Positions 8,958-17,573 of a stretch of DNA of 64,000 nt are shown piece after piece. A program made the position numbers and the translations under genes. Under the pieces are notes generated by a model that was given only the letters and a program-made list of their open reading frames with translations, had not been told where the DNA came from and did not search any database. The stretch's first letter is position 1; each line of letters begins with the position of its first letter. This stretch comes from Kineosporia corallincola (GTDB lineage: Bacteria; Actinomycetota; Actinomycetes; Actinomycetales; Kineosporiaceae): assembly GCF_018499875.1 (NCBI RefSeq), contig NZ_JAHBAY010000007.1:62001-126000 (forward strand), read 5' to 3'.

Positions 8958-10478
8958 ATGAGTGCTCCCGTCATGTCCCCTCCGGCCAGGCTCGCCGGTC
9001 CGCGTGAGTGGGCCGCCCTGGTGCCGCTCACGCTCGCCGTGGCCCTGCTCGCGGTGGACGGCACGGTGCTCGCACTGGCCGTCCCCTCGCTCACGGTCGA
9101 CCTCGACGCCTCGTCCACCCAGCTGCTGTGGATCGGCGACATCTACTCCTTCGCCCTGGCCGGGCTGCTGATCAGCATGGGCACGCTGGCCGACCGGATC
9201 GGCCGCAAGCGGCTGCTGGTGATCGGTGCCGCCGGGTTCGGGCTGGCCTCGCTGCTGGCCGCGTTCGCTCCCGGCGCGGGCTGGCTGATCGCGGCCCGGG
9301 CCCTGCTCGGCGTGGCCGGGGCCACGCTCATGCCCTCCACGCTGTCGATCGTGCGCAACCTGTTCCCCGACGACCGGCAGCGCACCCGGGCGGTGGCGAT
9401 CTGGTCGACCGGTGGCGCCGGTGGCGCGGCCCTCGGCCCGATCGTGGGTGGTGTTCTGCTGGAACACTTCTGGTGGGGCTCGGTGTTCGTGATCAACCTG
9501 CCGGTGATGGTGCTGACCGTGGTCACCGTGCTGTGGCTGGTGCCGGAGTCGCGCAACCCCCGCCCGGGCCGCTTCGACCTGGTCAGCGCGGTGCTGTCGG
9601 TGATCGCGATCGTGCCGCTGGTCTGGGCCGTCAAGCACACCACCCACGACGGCGCCGACGGGTTCGGGCTCGGCGCGGCCCTGGCCGGCCTGGCCTTCGG
9701 CCTGATCTTCGTGCGCCGCCAGCGCATCCTGCCCGACCCGCTGGTCGACGTGACCCTGTTCCGCCGGCCCGCCTTCGCCGGCACCGTGCTGGCCTCGTTC
9801 ATCGCGATCTTCGCGTTCAGCGGGCTGCTGTACTTCTTCTCCCAGTACCTCCAGCTGGTGCAGGGGTACTCGCCGCTGCGGGCGGGGCTGCGCGAGCTGC
9901 CGCTGACCATCGCCTCGATCGTGGTGGTGGTCGTGGCGGTGCCGATGATCGCCCGGTTCGGGGTGGGGCGCTCACTCGGCGCCTCGCTGCTGGTGTCCGC
10001 GCTCGGGTTCGCGGTGCTGTCGGTGTTCGAGACCGCCGACGGCTACGCCGGTCTCGCGCTCGGTCTGGTGGTGATCGGCCTGGGCGTGGGCATCGTGTTC
10101 ACCGCCGCCACCGACGCGGTGCTCGGCTCGGTGCCGCACGAGCGGGCCGGGGCGGCCTCGGCGATCTCCGAGATGTCGTACGAGCTGGGCGTCGCCGTCG
10201 GCATCGCGGTGCTGGGCAGCCTCCAGGGCGTGCTGTACCGGCACCACCTGCCCGACCTGTCCGGCCTGCCGCGGCCGGTGGGCGCGGCGGTGAACGACTC
10301 GCTGGCCCGGGCCACCCAGGCGCTCGGCGGCGGAGACGTGCTGGCTGGGGCGCGGCACGCCTTCGCCGAGGCGATGCAGGCCACCTCGTGGATCGCGGCG
10401 GTGCTGCTGGTGCTCGCCGGGGTGCTGGCCTGGAAGGTGGTTCCTACCAGCCCTTCGCCTTCCGCACCGCGGTCGTGA
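8958..10478 (+). CDS. DHA2-family MFS drug efflux transporter
   Basis: A 506-residue proton-driven exporter with about 14 hydrophobic segments, the DHA2 (14-TMS) architecture. The helix-1 Asp motif (AVDGTVLALAVPSL) and the cytoplasmic loop motif A (GTLADRIGRKRLL) are present. A motif C-like GGAGGAALGPIVGG is in helix 5. It likely exports lipophilic cations, antibiotics or self-made metabolites. The ATG at 8958 has GAAGG only one base away; an in-frame ATG at 8973 is an alternative. Two palindromic operators and the divergent TetR gene indicate inducible expression. The 3' end overlaps the convergent PemK-like gene by 35 bp. Confidence 0.93.
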   Translation: MSAPVMSPPARLAGPREWAALVPLTLAVALLAVDGTVLALAVPSLTVDLDASSTQLLWIGDIYSFALAGLLISMGTLADRIGRKRLLVIGAAGFGLASLLAAFAPGAGWLIAARALLGVAGATLMPSTLSIVRNLFPDDRQRTRAVAIWSTGGAGGAALGPIVGGVLLEHFWWGSVFVINLPVMVLTVVTVLWLVPESRNPRPGRFDLVSAVLSVIAIVPLVWAVKHTTHDGADGFGLGAALAGLAFGLIFVRRQRILPDPLVDVTLFRRPAFAGTVLASFIAIFAFSGLLYFFSQYLQLVQGYSPLRAGLRELPLTIASIVVVVVAVPMIARFGVGRSLGASLLVSALGFAVLSVFETADGYAGLALGLVVIGLGVGIVFTAATDAVLGSVPHERAGAASAISEMSYELGVAVGIAVLGSLQGVLYRHHLPDLSGLPRPVGAAVNDSLARATQALGGGDVLAGARHAFAEAMQATSWIAAVLLVLAGVLAWKVVPTSPSPSAPRS

Positions 10479-11085
10479 CCTGGTCGTAGAGCGGCCGTTC
10501 CATGGTGGCCCCCTCGCGGCGCACGGCGTCGGGCAGCAACTGGAGCACCCGGTCCAGCCGGACCTCACTGGGCCGGTTCTGCCGGTCCCAGGCGCCGGTG
10601 CCGACGTCCATCCAGAGCCGGCCGTAGCGGGCCTCGTGCACCGCGTCACGGTCGTGGTCCTTGCTGGTCAGCATCAGGCCGAGCAGGTGCCCACGGTGCC
10701 GGGCGATCACCAGCACCGGGCGGTCCTTGCCCTGGCTGTGGTCCTCCTCGAACGGCACCCAGGCCCAGACCACCTCGCCCGGGTCGGCGTTGCCGTCCTC
10801 GTTCGGGTCGTAGTCGATCTTCGCCCGGCCGGTGAAATCGCCCGCGTAGGCGCTCTTCCCGTGGTCGGCCTGAGGACGACGCGAGGGCGCGGACGGGCCC
10901 GCCGCCGGCCGGTTGCGCGGCGGGGCCGGCTTGGGGGCCGAGGGCTTCGGGGCGGTGGGCTTCGGTGCGGTGGGCCTGGTGGGGGCCGGCTTCGGAGCCC
11001 TGGGCCGGGGGGCGGTCTGCGTGGACCGATCCGGTTTGCCCAGTCCGAGAAGACGCGCCAGCGTTGACCAGAATCCGTTCGCCAT
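10444..11085 (-). CDS. PemK/MazF-like domain protein with Ala/Lys/Pro-rich linker
   Basis: A 213-residue protein. The C-terminal half (about 100-205) resembles the PemK/MazF SH3-like RNase fold: GEVVWAWVPF at the first strand, GKDRPVLVIAR, and LMLTSKDHD. The N-terminal region (about 18-75) is low-complexity with repeated (P)KP(A/S/T)AP motifs, and the first 15 residues (FWSTLARLLGLG) could form a short amphipathic helix. Classic PemK toxins are about 110 residues and pair with a small antitoxin just upstream; no such partner is visible here. It is monocistronic and convergent with the MFS gene. It may be a housekeeping PemK-like growth regulator. Domain call is good; toxicity is unproven. Confidence 0.78.
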   Translation of the reverse strand: MANGFWSTLARLLGLGKPDRSTQTAPRPRAPKPAPTRPTAPKPTAPKPSAPKPAPPRNRPAAGPSAPSRRPQADHGKSAYAGDFTGRAKIDYDPNEDGNADPGEVVWAWVPFEEDHSQGKDRPVLVIARHRGHLLGLMLTSKDHDRDAVHEARYGRLWMDVGTGAWDRQNRPSEVRLDRVLQLLPDAVRREGATMERPLYDQVTTAVRKAKGW

Positions 11086-11209
11086 GCCCGCACCCTACGA
11101 GACCCGTCCCGGTGTGACCTGCCTCCCATTCGTCCGGAGCAGTGCTGTGCTGCGCCGCGCGTGCCGAAGAGGCAGGGGTGAGGTCCGCAGCGACGAGGGG
11201 AGCGGCCCG

Positions 11210-11749
11210 GTGGGCACACAGCTGACGTGGCCGGTCGCCACCTATCTCAAGACGCCGCGCCTGGACCTGGAACCGATCCGGCCGGAGCACGCGGAGGAGG
11301 CCTACCCGTGGATGTCCGACGACCGCATCCACGCCTTCACCGGCGGTAAGCCGGCCTCGCTGGAAGACCTGCGCACCCGCTTCGCCCGGCAGGCCGAGGG
11401 GCACGCGCCGGACGGCTCGGCGGGCTGGCTGAACTGGATGATCCGGCACCGCACCGGCCGGGTGGTCGGCACCGTGCAGGCCACTGTGACGCCGGCCCGG
11501 CGGGTGCCGCTCCAGGCCCGGCTGGCCTGGGTGCTGGCCTACGAGGCGCAGGGCCACGGGTTCGCCCGGGAGGCGGCGGCGGAGATGATGATCTGGCTGC
11601 GGGGCAACGGTGTGGACCGGTTCACCGCGGCGATCCATCCCCGGCACAGTGCCTCGAAGGGCGTCGCCCGGGCGATCGGCATGCACCCCACGATCAACGT
11701 GGAGGGCGAGGAACTGATCTGGGCCGACGACACGGTCGGTATCGGGTGA
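11210..11749 (+). CDS. GNAT family N-acetyltransferase
   Basis: A 179-residue acetyltransferase of the RimJ/RimL-like group. It starts with the strand TPRLDLEPIRPEHAEE, continues with GRVVGTVQATV, and has the acetyl-CoA segment AYEAQGHGFAREAA, close to the Q/R-x-x-G-x-G/A loop. The GTG start at 11210 is chosen because GAGGGGAG sits seven bases upstream; the open frame extends further but crosses the divergent promoter. Such proteins modify small-molecule amines or protein N-termini; the substrate is not evident. It is divergent from the PemK-like gene. Confidence 0.85.
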   Translation: MGTQLTWPVATYLKTPRLDLEPIRPEHAEEAYPWMSDDRIHAFTGGKPASLEDLRTRFARQAEGHAPDGSAGWLNWMIRHRTGRVVGTVQATVTPARRVPLQARLAWVLAYEAQGHGFAREAAAEMMIWLRGNGVDRFTAAIHPRHSASKGVARAIGMHPTINVEGEELIWADDTVGIG

Positions 11750-11810
11750 CCCACGTCACGAAGTCGCCGGATCGGGAACTCGCCGCCTCCCCGCCGGAGT
11801 CGAAACCCTT

Positions 11811-12536
11811 GTGGCCCTTGCTCTCACACCTCCGCTGACCCCGCTCCTGGCGTCCCGCGCCCAGACCGCCGAGGCATCGCACTCCGGTGAGATCGGGGGG
11901 CTGACCGGGCTCGTCCTCGACCTGATCGCCGCCCTGGGGGCGATCGGCGTCGGGGTGCTGAGCTTCCTCGAGGTGGTGTTCCCGCCGATCCCGAGTGAAC
12001 TGGTGCTGCCCCTGGCCGGCTACCAGGTGCAGGTCGGCGAGCTGAACCTGGCCGCCGTGTTCCTGCTGGCCACCGTCGGCTCGGTGCTCGGGTCGCTGGT
12101 GCTCTACTGGCTGGGCGCCGCCATCGGCCTGGAGCGCGCCGCCTGGATCGCCTCCAGGGTGCCGCTGATGGACGCCGACGACGTGCATCAGTCCGCCGCC
12201 TGGTTCAGCAAGTACGACTCGGTGGCCGTGTTCACCGGCCGGTTCGTGCCCGGCGTGCGCAGCCTGATCTCCCTGCCCGCCGGCGCCGCCGGCATGTCGC
12301 TGTGGAAGTTCACCGGCTGGACGCTGCTCGGCACCGCGATCTGGAACGGCATCCTGATCGGCGGCGGCATGGCCCTCGGAACGCAGTACGAAAAGGTCGA
12401 GTCCTATGCCGGTTACCTCGACTACGTGCTCTACGCCGCGATCGCCGGGGTGCTCGCGTTCGGCATCGGGCGCCGCGTGATCCAGTACCGCCGCACCCCC
12501 TCGCGGCACGGCACGGCCCGGCGCTCGCGGGTCTGA
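11811..12536 (+). CDS. DedA family (SNARE-associated/VTT domain) membrane protein
   Basis: A 241-residue integral membrane protein of the DedA family. It shows the family's re-entrant segment (LEVVFPPIPSELVLPLAG) and the GRFVPGVRSLISLPAG motif with its two conserved arginines. DedA proteins act as phospholipid transporters or flippases (for example undecaprenyl phosphate or phosphatidylethanolamine recycling) and affect envelope homeostasis and proton motive force. The GTG at 11811 is used. The N-terminal 30 residues look like a poorly conserved leader, and the C-terminus is a basic cytoplasmic tail. It appears monocistronic. Confidence 0.9.
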   Translation: MALALTPPLTPLLASRAQTAEASHSGEIGGLTGLVLDLIAALGAIGVGVLSFLEVVFPPIPSELVLPLAGYQVQVGELNLAAVFLLATVGSVLGSLVLYWLGAAIGLERAAWIASRVPLMDADDVHQSAAWFSKYDSVAVFTGRFVPGVRSLISLPAGAAGMSLWKFTGWTLLGTAIWNGILIGGGMALGTQYEKVESYAGYLDYVLYAAIAGVLAFGIGRRVIQYRRTPSRHGTARRSRV

Positions 12537-12662
12537 GTTCCTGGCCTGCACCCGGACGGGTGATCGGCGCTCAGGACCGGCCTGATGTCAGGACGTTCTC
12601 AGCCGGCACCGCTTAACCTCTAGCCGCGTAAGGGTTGGGGCGGACGGCGGTGGGGTGGGCGT

Positions 12663-13922
12663 GTGGCGCAGGTGCTGGCGGCCGGGGCGGTGACCGGCCC
12701 GGACGACGTCGTGCGCGCCCGGGCGCGCTGGCGGATCGCCGACCAGGTGCTGTCCAGCCTGACCGTGGCCGGGCTCTCGTTCATGGTGGCGCACGGCGCC
12801 GGGACCGGGGGCTTCGGGCTGTTCGGCCTGGCTCTGCTGGCCGCCGCGTTCACCCTGGGCGTGACCCGGGCCATGGTCGGCGACGTCTTCCTGATCCAGT
12901 TCAGCGACGTGGTGCCGCGGGTGCGGCACCGGGCCGCGCGGGAGGCGTCCGGGGCGGCGGTGGCGCTCGGCCTGGCCGCCGGCGCGGTCTGCTGTCTGAT
13001 CGCCCCGGTGCTGCCCGGCCACCCGGCGCGGATGACGGTGTTCGCGATCGGCCTGGCCCTGCCCGCCCTGGTGGTGCAGGACTGCCTGCGGTTCGTCTTC
13101 ATCGCGGCGGGCCGGCCACTGCCCGCCGTCGTCCTCGGGCTGGCCGCCGGCATCGCCCAGATCACCGTGGTGGCGTTGCTGGTCGCCACGGATCACGACT
13201 CCACCGTGCGGATCACCGTCGGCTGGGGCCTGGCCGCGCTGCTGACGGCCGTGACCGGCTGCCTGACGGCCGGGGTCAGGCCGTCGCTGCGCCAGGTTCC
13301 GTTGTGGTTCGCCCTGAACCGGCACCTGACCGTGCGGCTGAGCGTCGACTACCTGCTCGGGCTCGGGGCGATCTACCTGGCCTACGCGCTGATCGGCGCG
13401 ATCGACGGGCTGGAGGCGATCGGCTCGCTCTGGGCCGCGCAGATGTTCCTGGTGCCGGCCTACGTGATGATCACCGCCACCTGCTCGCTGGTGCGGCCGG
13501 GCTTCGCCGCCCGGGTGCTGCGCGGGCAGTCGCCGCTGCGCCCGGCCCTGGTCACCGGCCTGGCCCTGGCCGCGGTCACGGCCCTGTGGGGTGCCGCCCT
13601 GTACGCGCTGCCCGACCGGCTCGGCATTCATCTGACCGGCGAGAGCTGGCAGGGGGCGCAGGAGGTGCTGGAACCGGCGGTGATCGGGGTGGTGACGGTG
13701 GCGCTGGCCGCCGGGCCGACCCTGGGCCTGCGCGCCCTCGGCCGGGGTGACCTGCTGCGGCGGGTGGCCCTGGGGCAGACCGCGCTGCTGCTCGGGCTCG
13801 GCGCGCTCGGCGCGGACCTGCACGGGGTGCGGGGTGCCGCCGTGGGGCTGGCCGCCGCGCACGCCGCCGGGTCCTTGTGGCTCTGGCTGCTCTTCGTCCG
13901 TGATGTACTGCGCCGGGCCTGA
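12663..13922 (+). CDS. polytopic membrane protein, polysaccharide flippase-like
   Basis: A 419-residue protein, nearly all hydrophobic, with about 10-12 predicted transmembrane helices in two halves separated by a short charged linker (residues about 210-225). The layout and small-residue-rich helices resemble Wzx/MATE-type lipid-linked polysaccharide flippases. No diagnostic motif was found, so this is a fold-level suggestion. The adjacent genes (SulP, DedA) are unrelated envelope proteins. The GTG start follows GTGGGCGTGTGG with no clear ribosome-binding site. A hairpin follows the stop. Confidence 0.72.
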   Translation: MAQVLAAGAVTGPDDVVRARARWRIADQVLSSLTVAGLSFMVAHGAGTGGFGLFGLALLAAAFTLGVTRAMVGDVFLIQFSDVVPRVRHRAAREASGAAVALGLAAGAVCCLIAPVLPGHPARMTVFAIGLALPALVVQDCLRFVFIAAGRPLPAVVLGLAAGIAQITVVALLVATDHDSTVRITVGWGLAALLTAVTGCLTAGVRPSLRQVPLWFALNRHLTVRLSVDYLLGLGAIYLAYALIGAIDGLEAIGSLWAAQMFLVPAYVMITATCSLVRPGFAARVLRGQSPLRPALVTGLALAAVTALWGAALYALPDRLGIHLTGESWQGAQEVLEPAVIGVVTVALAAGPTLGLRALGRGDLLRRVALGQTALLLGLGALGADLHGVRGAAVGLAAAHAAGSLWLWLLFVRDVLRRA

Positions 13923-13932
13923 TCCCCTGATC

Positions 13933-13966
13933 CGGGCACCGGTGTGTTTCAGCACACCTGCGCCCG
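13933..13966 (+). terminator. putative terminator hairpin
   Basis: GGTGTG (13941-13946) pairs with CACACC (13953-13958) around TTTCAG, with outer pairing CGGGC to GCCCG. It lies 10 bases after the flippase-like gene. There is no T-run, so confidence is moderate. Confidence 0.4.
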
Positions 13967-14035
13967 AATCACATTCGAAGCCGAGGAACCCTCCCGTGAC
14001 GTTAGAGTCCGGTCGAGCGAACGAAAGGTAGGGGC

Positions 14036-15526
14036 ATGAGTGCCGTTGTCACCGATCCGTCGACCTCCGGACCGGGCACCCGCCCCGCCGGCCGGTTCAC
14101 GGTGTTCCGGGTCGAGATGCTGGCCGGGCTGGTCACCGCCCTGGCGCTGATCCCCGAGGTGATCTCGTTCTCGATCGTGGCCGGGCTGGACCCGCGGGTC
14201 GGGCTGTTCACGTCGTTCGTGATGGCGGTGGTGATCGCCTTCACCGGCGGCCGGCCCGGCATGGTCACCGCGGCGGCCGGATCGGTCGCGCTGGTGATCG
14301 CGCCGCTGTCGAAGGCCTACGGGCTCCAGTACGTGATCGCCGCGGTGATCCTCGGCGGTGCGATCCAGTTCCTGCTGGCGGTGCTCGGCGTGGCCAGGCT
14401 GATGCGGTTCATCCCGCGCAGCGTGATGATCGGCTTCGTGAACGCGCTGGCGGTGCTGATCTTCAGCGCCCAGCTACGGCACCTGGTCGACGTGCCGTTC
14501 GCGGTGTACCCGCTGCTCGCGCTGTCGGTCGTGATCATCGTGTTCCTGCCCCGGGTGCTCACCGCCGTGCCGTCGCAGCTGGTCTCGATCGTGGTGGTCA
14601 CGGCCCTGGCGATCGGGGCCGGGCTGAACGTGCCGACCGTGGGCGACGAGGGCGCGCTGCCCGACGGCCTGCCGCTGCCCGGCCTGCCCGACATCCCGTG
14701 GACGATGCACACGCTCACCACGATCCTGCCGTACGCGATCGGCCTGGCCCTGGTCGGCCTGCTGGAGACGCTGCTGACGGCCAAGCTGGTGGACGACCTG
14801 ACCGACACCGGCTCGGACAAGACCCGGGAGTCGTGGGGGCTGGGCGTGGCCAACCTGGCCGCCGGATTCTTCGGCGGCATGGGCGGTTGCGCGATGATCG
14901 GCCAGACCATGATCAACGTGAAGAGCGGCGGCCGGCACCGGCTGAGCACCTTCATGGCCGGGGCCTGGCTGCTGGTCCTGGTGCTGGTCCTCGGCCCGCT
15001 GGTCGCGAGAATGCCGATGGTGGCGCTGGTCGCGGTGATGGTGGTGGTCGCGGCCACCACCTTCGACTGGCACAGCGTGGCCCCGGCCACGCTGAAACGC
15101 ATGCCGCGCAGCGAGACCTCGGTGATGGTGGTGACCGTCGCCGTCACGGTGGCCACCGACAACCTGGCCTACGGCGTGATCGTCGGGGTGCTCGCGGCCA
15201 TGGTGCTGTTCGCCCGGCGGGTGGCGCACCTGGTCAGCGTCACCTCGACGGTGGCACCCGACGGCTCGGTCAAGACCTACCAGGTGCACGGCCAGCTGTT
15301 CTTCGCCTCCAGCAACGACCTGGTGCACCAGTTCGACTACGTGAACGACCCGGAGCGGGTGGTGGTCGACCTGGCCACCGCGCACATCTGGGACGCCTCG
15401 TCGGTGGCGACGATGGACGCCATCCAGACCAAGTACGCCGCCCGCGGCAAGCAGGTCACCATCGTCGGGATGAACCCGACCAGCGAGGCGATGCACGAAC
15501 GGCTGGCGGGCAGACTCGGCGGTTAG
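14036..15526 (+). CDS. SulP family anion transporter with STAS domain
   Basis: A 496-residue SLC26/SulP permease. About 12 hydrophobic segments span residues 25-400, and a STAS domain follows (about 415-490, with VVVDLATAHIWDASSVATMDA). The family-typical segment GGCAMIGQTMINVKSGG and the N-terminal EVISFSIVAGLDPRVGL are present. Substrates of bacterial SulP proteins include sulfate, bicarbonate and dicarboxylates; no sulfur-assimilation or carbonic anhydrase gene is adjacent, so the anion is unknown. A strong ribosome-binding site (GAAAGGTAGGGG) precedes the ATG. It is likely independently transcribed. Confidence 0.93.
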   Translation: MSAVVTDPSTSGPGTRPAGRFTVFRVEMLAGLVTALALIPEVISFSIVAGLDPRVGLFTSFVMAVVIAFTGGRPGMVTAAAGSVALVIAPLSKAYGLQYVIAAVILGGAIQFLLAVLGVARLMRFIPRSVMIGFVNALAVLIFSAQLRHLVDVPFAVYPLLALSVVIIVFLPRVLTAVPSQLVSIVVVTALAIGAGLNVPTVGDEGALPDGLPLPGLPDIPWTMHTLTTILPYAIGLALVGLLETLLTAKLVDDLTDTGSDKTRESWGLGVANLAAGFFGGMGGCAMIGQTMINVKSGGRHRLSTFMAGAWLLVLVLVLGPLVARMPMVALVAVMVVVAATTFDWHSVAPATLKRMPRSETSVMVVTVAVTVATDNLAYGVIVGVLAAMVLFARRVAHLVSVTSTVAPDGSVKTYQVHGQLFFASSNDLVHQFDYVNDPERVVVDLATAHIWDASSVATMDAIQTKYAARGKQVTIVGMNPTSEAMHERLAGRLGG

Positions 15527-15628
15527 GCGGTTTTCCGGGTTGCGCCGGGCGTGAGTGGTGCGAGGCTCGTCCTCGAGTGCAGACAAGCCGCTCGGCTCTT
15601 CCCGGACTCACCCCCTTGCGAGGCTGAC

Positions 15629-16357
15629 ATGGCCGACGAATTCGGCGTGCCCACGCGCGGTACCACTGCCACGATCGACGAAAACAGCACCTCAACAACG
15701 GATGTCGCCAAGGAACAGGCGGCCGGTGTGGGCCAGGGCGCCGTGGACGCCGGGCGTCACGTCGCCGGTGTCGCGGGCGAACAGGCGTCCCAGGTGGCCT
15801 CGGAGGCCGCCGCCCAGGCCCGCAACCTGTACCAGCAGAGCCGTGACGAACTGCGCGGTCAGGCGGCCGGGCAGCAGGAGCGCCTGGCCGGCCGGATCCG
15901 TTCCCTGGGTTCGGAACTCGGATCGATGGCCGAGCGCTCCGAGCCGGGCATCGCCACCGATCTGGTGCGCGAGGTCTCCGGCCGGGCGAACGACGTGGCG
16001 GGCTGGCTCGACCAGCGCGACCCGGGCGGTGTGCTGCGTGAGCTCACCGACTACGCCCGGCGCCGTCCCGGCACCTTCCTGGCGATCGCGGCCGGGGCCG
16101 GCCTGGTGGCCGGTCGCCTGACCCGCGGTGCCGTGAGCGCCGCCCACGACGAAACCGGTTCTGCTGCTTCCGGAACGGGCGCTGCACCGGTCGCGGGTTC
16201 CACGGGCGCACCGGTGTCCGGTTACCCGCAGCCCACCCCGGCGGCTCCCACCTCGTACACCGGTGTCCCGGCGGCGACACCGGCGTACGAGGCGGCGCCG
16301 TACGAGCGCTACGAAGAGGAAGTCGTCACCTACCCGGAACGCCGGGAGGGGCTGTGA
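15629..16357 (+). CDS. amphipathic-helix membrane-associated protein
   Basis: A 242-residue protein of no assigned function. Residues 25-120 are Ala/Gln/Glu-rich heptad-like amphipathic helices (repeated AAAQARN..., QQERLAGRI). Residues about 145-165 (FLAIAAGAGLVAG) form one short membrane segment. The C-terminal 70 residues are a Pro/Ala/Gly/Tyr-rich tail ending in an acidic-basic stretch. The ATG at 15629 has GAGG five bases upstream. It is the first gene of a translationally coupled trio: its stop overlaps the start of the holin-X-like gene. The same trio with DUF3618 recurs in actinobacteria and is presumed to be envelope or stress related. Confidence 0.82.
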   Translation: MADEFGVPTRGTTATIDENSTSTTDVAKEQAAGVGQGAVDAGRHVAGVAGEQASQVASEAAAQARNLYQQSRDELRGQAAGQQERLAGRIRSLGSELGSMAERSEPGIATDLVREVSGRANDVAGWLDQRDPGGVLRELTDYARRRPGTFLAIAAGAGLVAGRLTRGAVSAAHDETGSAASGTGAAPVAGSTGAPVSGYPQPTPAAPTSYTGVPAATPAYEAAPYERYEEEVVTYPERREGL

Positions 16358-16779
16358 CCTACGACCCGGGCACCGGAACAGCGCGTCCGGCAGGGGATTC
16401 CGCCTCCGTCGGTCAGCTGCTCGGTGACGTCACCCGCGACCTGTCCCTCCTGGTGCGTCAGGAGGTGGAACTCGCCAAGGCCGAACTGCGGCAGTCGGCC
16501 AAGGAATCCGGAAAGGGCGCGGGCCTGCTCGGCGCCGCGGGCCTGCTCGGAAACCTGGCCCTCGCCTTCCTGGCGATCGCCGCCTGGTGGGGCCTCGGCG
16601 AGTTGATGAATCGCGGCTGGGCCGCGCTGATCGTGGCCGTGGTACTGGCCGCGATCGCGGCCGGGCTCGGCGTGACCGGCCGCAACCAGATGAAGGCCGT
16701 GACCGGCCTGCCGCAGACGACCGACAGCGTCAAGCGCATTCCCGACGCGGTCAAGGGCAACGAAGGGACCGTGCGATGA
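16354..16779 (+). CDS. phage holin family (holin-X superfamily III) membrane protein
   Basis: A 141-residue protein. An amphipathic N-terminal helix (about 20-50, LLGDVTRDLSLLVRQEVELAKAE) is followed by two transmembrane helices (about 58-80 and 88-108). This is the layout of the actinobacterial holin-X/superfamily III family. Despite the name, such chromosomal genes lie in membrane-stress operons, not in prophages, and no phage genes are nearby. The GTG overlaps the previous stop by 4 bp (GTGA), and its own stop overlaps the next ATG (ATGA), so translation of all three genes is coupled. Confidence 0.85.
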   Translation: MTYDPGTGTARPAGDSASVGQLLGDVTRDLSLLVRQEVELAKAELRQSAKESGKGAGLLGAAGLLGNLALAFLAIAAWWGLGELMNRGWAALIVAVVLAAIAAGLGVTGRNQMKAVTGLPQTTDSVKRIPDAVKGNEGTVR

Positions 16780-17471
16780 GCCAGCCGACCGGGCAGGAGA
16801 GTCCCGAGGAGATCCGGGCACGGATCGAGAACACCCGCCGGACGCTGAGTTCCGACGTGGACACGCTGGCTGAGACGGTGCGTCCGGCCAACGTGGCCAG
16901 GCGTCAGGTGGACCGGGCGAAAGGGGCCGCGGGCACGTTCCGCGACCGGGTGATGGGTACCGCGGACACGGCGAAGGAGAAGGTCATGGGCAGCGCCTCG
17001 GGCGTGGGACACAGCACGACGTCGACCCTGGGAGACGCCCGCGACGGGGTGGCGTCCACGCTCGGCGACGCGAAATCCGGCGTGCAGGACGCCGCCTCGA
17101 CCTCACGCGAGGCCGTGGCCGCGGCGCCCGGCGCGGTGAAGGCCCGAACCGAGGGCAACCCGCTGGCGGCCGGGCTGATCGCGTTCGGCGCGGGCATGCT
17201 GCTCGGCTCGCTGTTGCCCGCCACCCGGCGGGAGGAGCAGGCCGCGGCCGCGCTCAGGGAGCACGCCTCCACCCTCACCGAGCCGGCCGCCGGCGTGGCC
17301 CGCGAGGTCGGCGAGCACCTGCGCGAGGGCGCCCAGGAGGCGGCCGGGTCGGTGCGCTCCACCGCCCAGGACGCCGCGCAGACCGTGCGTGACGAGGCCG
17401 CCTCGGCCGGGCAGGACGTGAAGGACCAGGGTGTGCAGGCCAAGGAGCAGGTGCAGCAGAGCCGTTCGTGA
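16776..17471 (+). CDS. DUF3618 domain-containing protein
   Basis: A 231-residue protein. The N-terminal DUF3618 motif (ESPEEIRARIENTRRTLSSD) is followed by repeated GxARDGVASTLGDAKSG-type amphipathic helices and one transmembrane segment at about 130-150 (AAGLIAFGAGMLLGSLLPA). The C-terminal 80-residue charged helix resembles late-embryogenesis-abundant or apolipoprotein-like repeats. It probably coats or stabilizes the cytoplasmic membrane face together with the two upstream coupled genes. A strong terminator follows 16 bases after the stop, so it ends the operon. Confidence 0.87.
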   Translation: MSQPTGQESPEEIRARIENTRRTLSSDVDTLAETVRPANVARRQVDRAKGAAGTFRDRVMGTADTAKEKVMGSASGVGHSTTSTLGDARDGVASTLGDAKSGVQDAASTSREAVAAAPGAVKARTEGNPLAAGLIAFGAGMLLGSLLPATRREEQAAAALREHASTLTEPAAGVAREVGEHLREGAQEAAGSVRSTAQDAAQTVRDEAASAGQDVKDQGVQAKEQVQQSRS

Positions 17472-17487
17472 CCTGCGCCGGTGAGCT

Positions 17488-17533
17488 CCCCGTCCCTCCT
17501 CCGCCCGGGGTTCCGGCCGGAGGAGGGACGGGG
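17488..17533 (+). terminator. terminator of the holin-X/DUF3618 operon
   Basis: A perfect 16-bp stem (17488-17503 against 17518-17533) closes a 14-base loop. It is placed 16 bases after the DUF3618 stop codon and before the GH15-like gene. Confidence 0.75.
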
Positions 17534-17573
17534 GCGTAACACCTTTGACGGGTGAGGGTGCGAGAGTGGGGGC

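Noticed and set aside
11086-11209. Antitoxin gene partnering the PemK-like protein
   Set aside because: The upstream spacer contains no small frame with a DNA-binding or acidic tail; it is the divergent promoter to the GNAT gene.
16354-16779. Prophage remnant suggested by the holin-like protein
   Set aside because: No other phage gene is nearby and the gene is coupled to chromosomal stress-type membrane genes.
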